A stretch of DNA of 23,476 nucleotides, taken from Fusobacterium sp. Its GTDB lineage: Bacteria > Fusobacteriota > Fusobacteriia > Fusobacteriales > Fusobacteriaceae. This document shows, piece after piece, positions 23,267-23,476 of this stretch (position 1 is the first letter of the stretch; every line of letters begins with the position of its first letter). The notes under the pieces were generated by a model, which was not told where the DNA came from, made no database searches, and saw only the letters and a list, made by a program, of their open reading frames with translations. The position numbers were made by a program, and so were the translations under genes. The stretch spans positions 1 to 23,476 of the forward strand of contig NZ_JAWDXO010000045.1 of assembly GCF_032477075.1 (NCBI RefSeq), written 5' to 3'.

Positions 23267-23397
23267 TGTCCACGAGAAAAGGGGACAGAAAAGAAAAGCG
23301 ATAAAAAAGGACATTAACAACAGAATAGAGAGAGAAGAAAAAATCAACAAACAATAAATAGGTGTAAATAATCAGTTAAAAAACTGAGTAAATAGAT
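23267..23397 (+). other. 16S rRNA leader
   Basis: This is an A-rich, T-poor leader of about 130 nt between the rRNA promoter and the mature 16S start. TGTCC (23267-23271) can pair with GGACA (23283-23287), and TCAGTT (23372-23377) with AACTGA (23382-23387). The last hairpin lies just before the 16S start and may take part in processing. I see no coding potential. Confidence 0.6.

Positions 23398-23476
<79 letters not shown>

Overview
The window looks like a chromosomal segment of a Fusobacterium. The DNA is very AT-rich, intergenic spacers are short and A/T-dominated, and the last 79 bases are the 5' end of a 16S rRNA gene whose sequence, from memory, fits the F. varium / F. ulcerans / F. mortiferum side of the genus. 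Gram-negative features (an autotransporter-type barrel end, an LpxL-like acyltransferase, lipoproteins) occur beside genes better known from Firmicutes (HprK, SepF), a mix expected of Fusobacteria.

Region 1 (1-3830) opens with the C-terminal end of an outer-membrane beta-barrel. A molybdenum-cofactor group follows: moaA and a MOSC-domain gene on the minus strand, divergent from yqeB and xdhC on the plus strand. YqeB and XdhC are families tied to selenium-dependent molybdenum hydroxylases, but no hydroxylase is visible here. A ridA gene and a strong terminator close the block. Region 2 (3958-6908) holds a TSUP-family exporter and a PTS-type dihydroxyacetone kinase operon, dhaK-dhaL-dhaM. A near-consensus promoter precedes dhaK, but a terminator-like hairpin lies between that promoter and the gene.

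Region 3 (6973-11124, minus strand) has a 1118-residue LplT-PlsC-acyl-ACP synthetase fusion for lysophospholipid recycling and a YgjP-like metalloprotease. Region 4 (11250-15433) has lepA, an M20-type carbamoylase/amidase and a minus-strand LpxL-like acyltransferase. Region 5 (15753-23090, plus strand) has a MORN-repeat lipoprotein and then a tight operon: mtnN, folC, a small membrane protein, hprK, nrnA and a CsgG-like lipoprotein. sepF follows from its own promoter, and the rRNA operon begins after a strong terminator.

The most striking item is hprK. It encodes two fused HprK units in one 648-residue chain. The N-terminal unit has lost the Walker A loop, the Asp-Asp pair and the EIRGLGIID signature but keeps the family's YDRLGL and PVRxGRN segments. 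The C-terminal unit keeps the first set and has lost most of the second. The two halves therefore look complementary. The DhaM EIIA domain and HprK together point to an active PTS. HPr, enzyme I and CcpA are not in the window.
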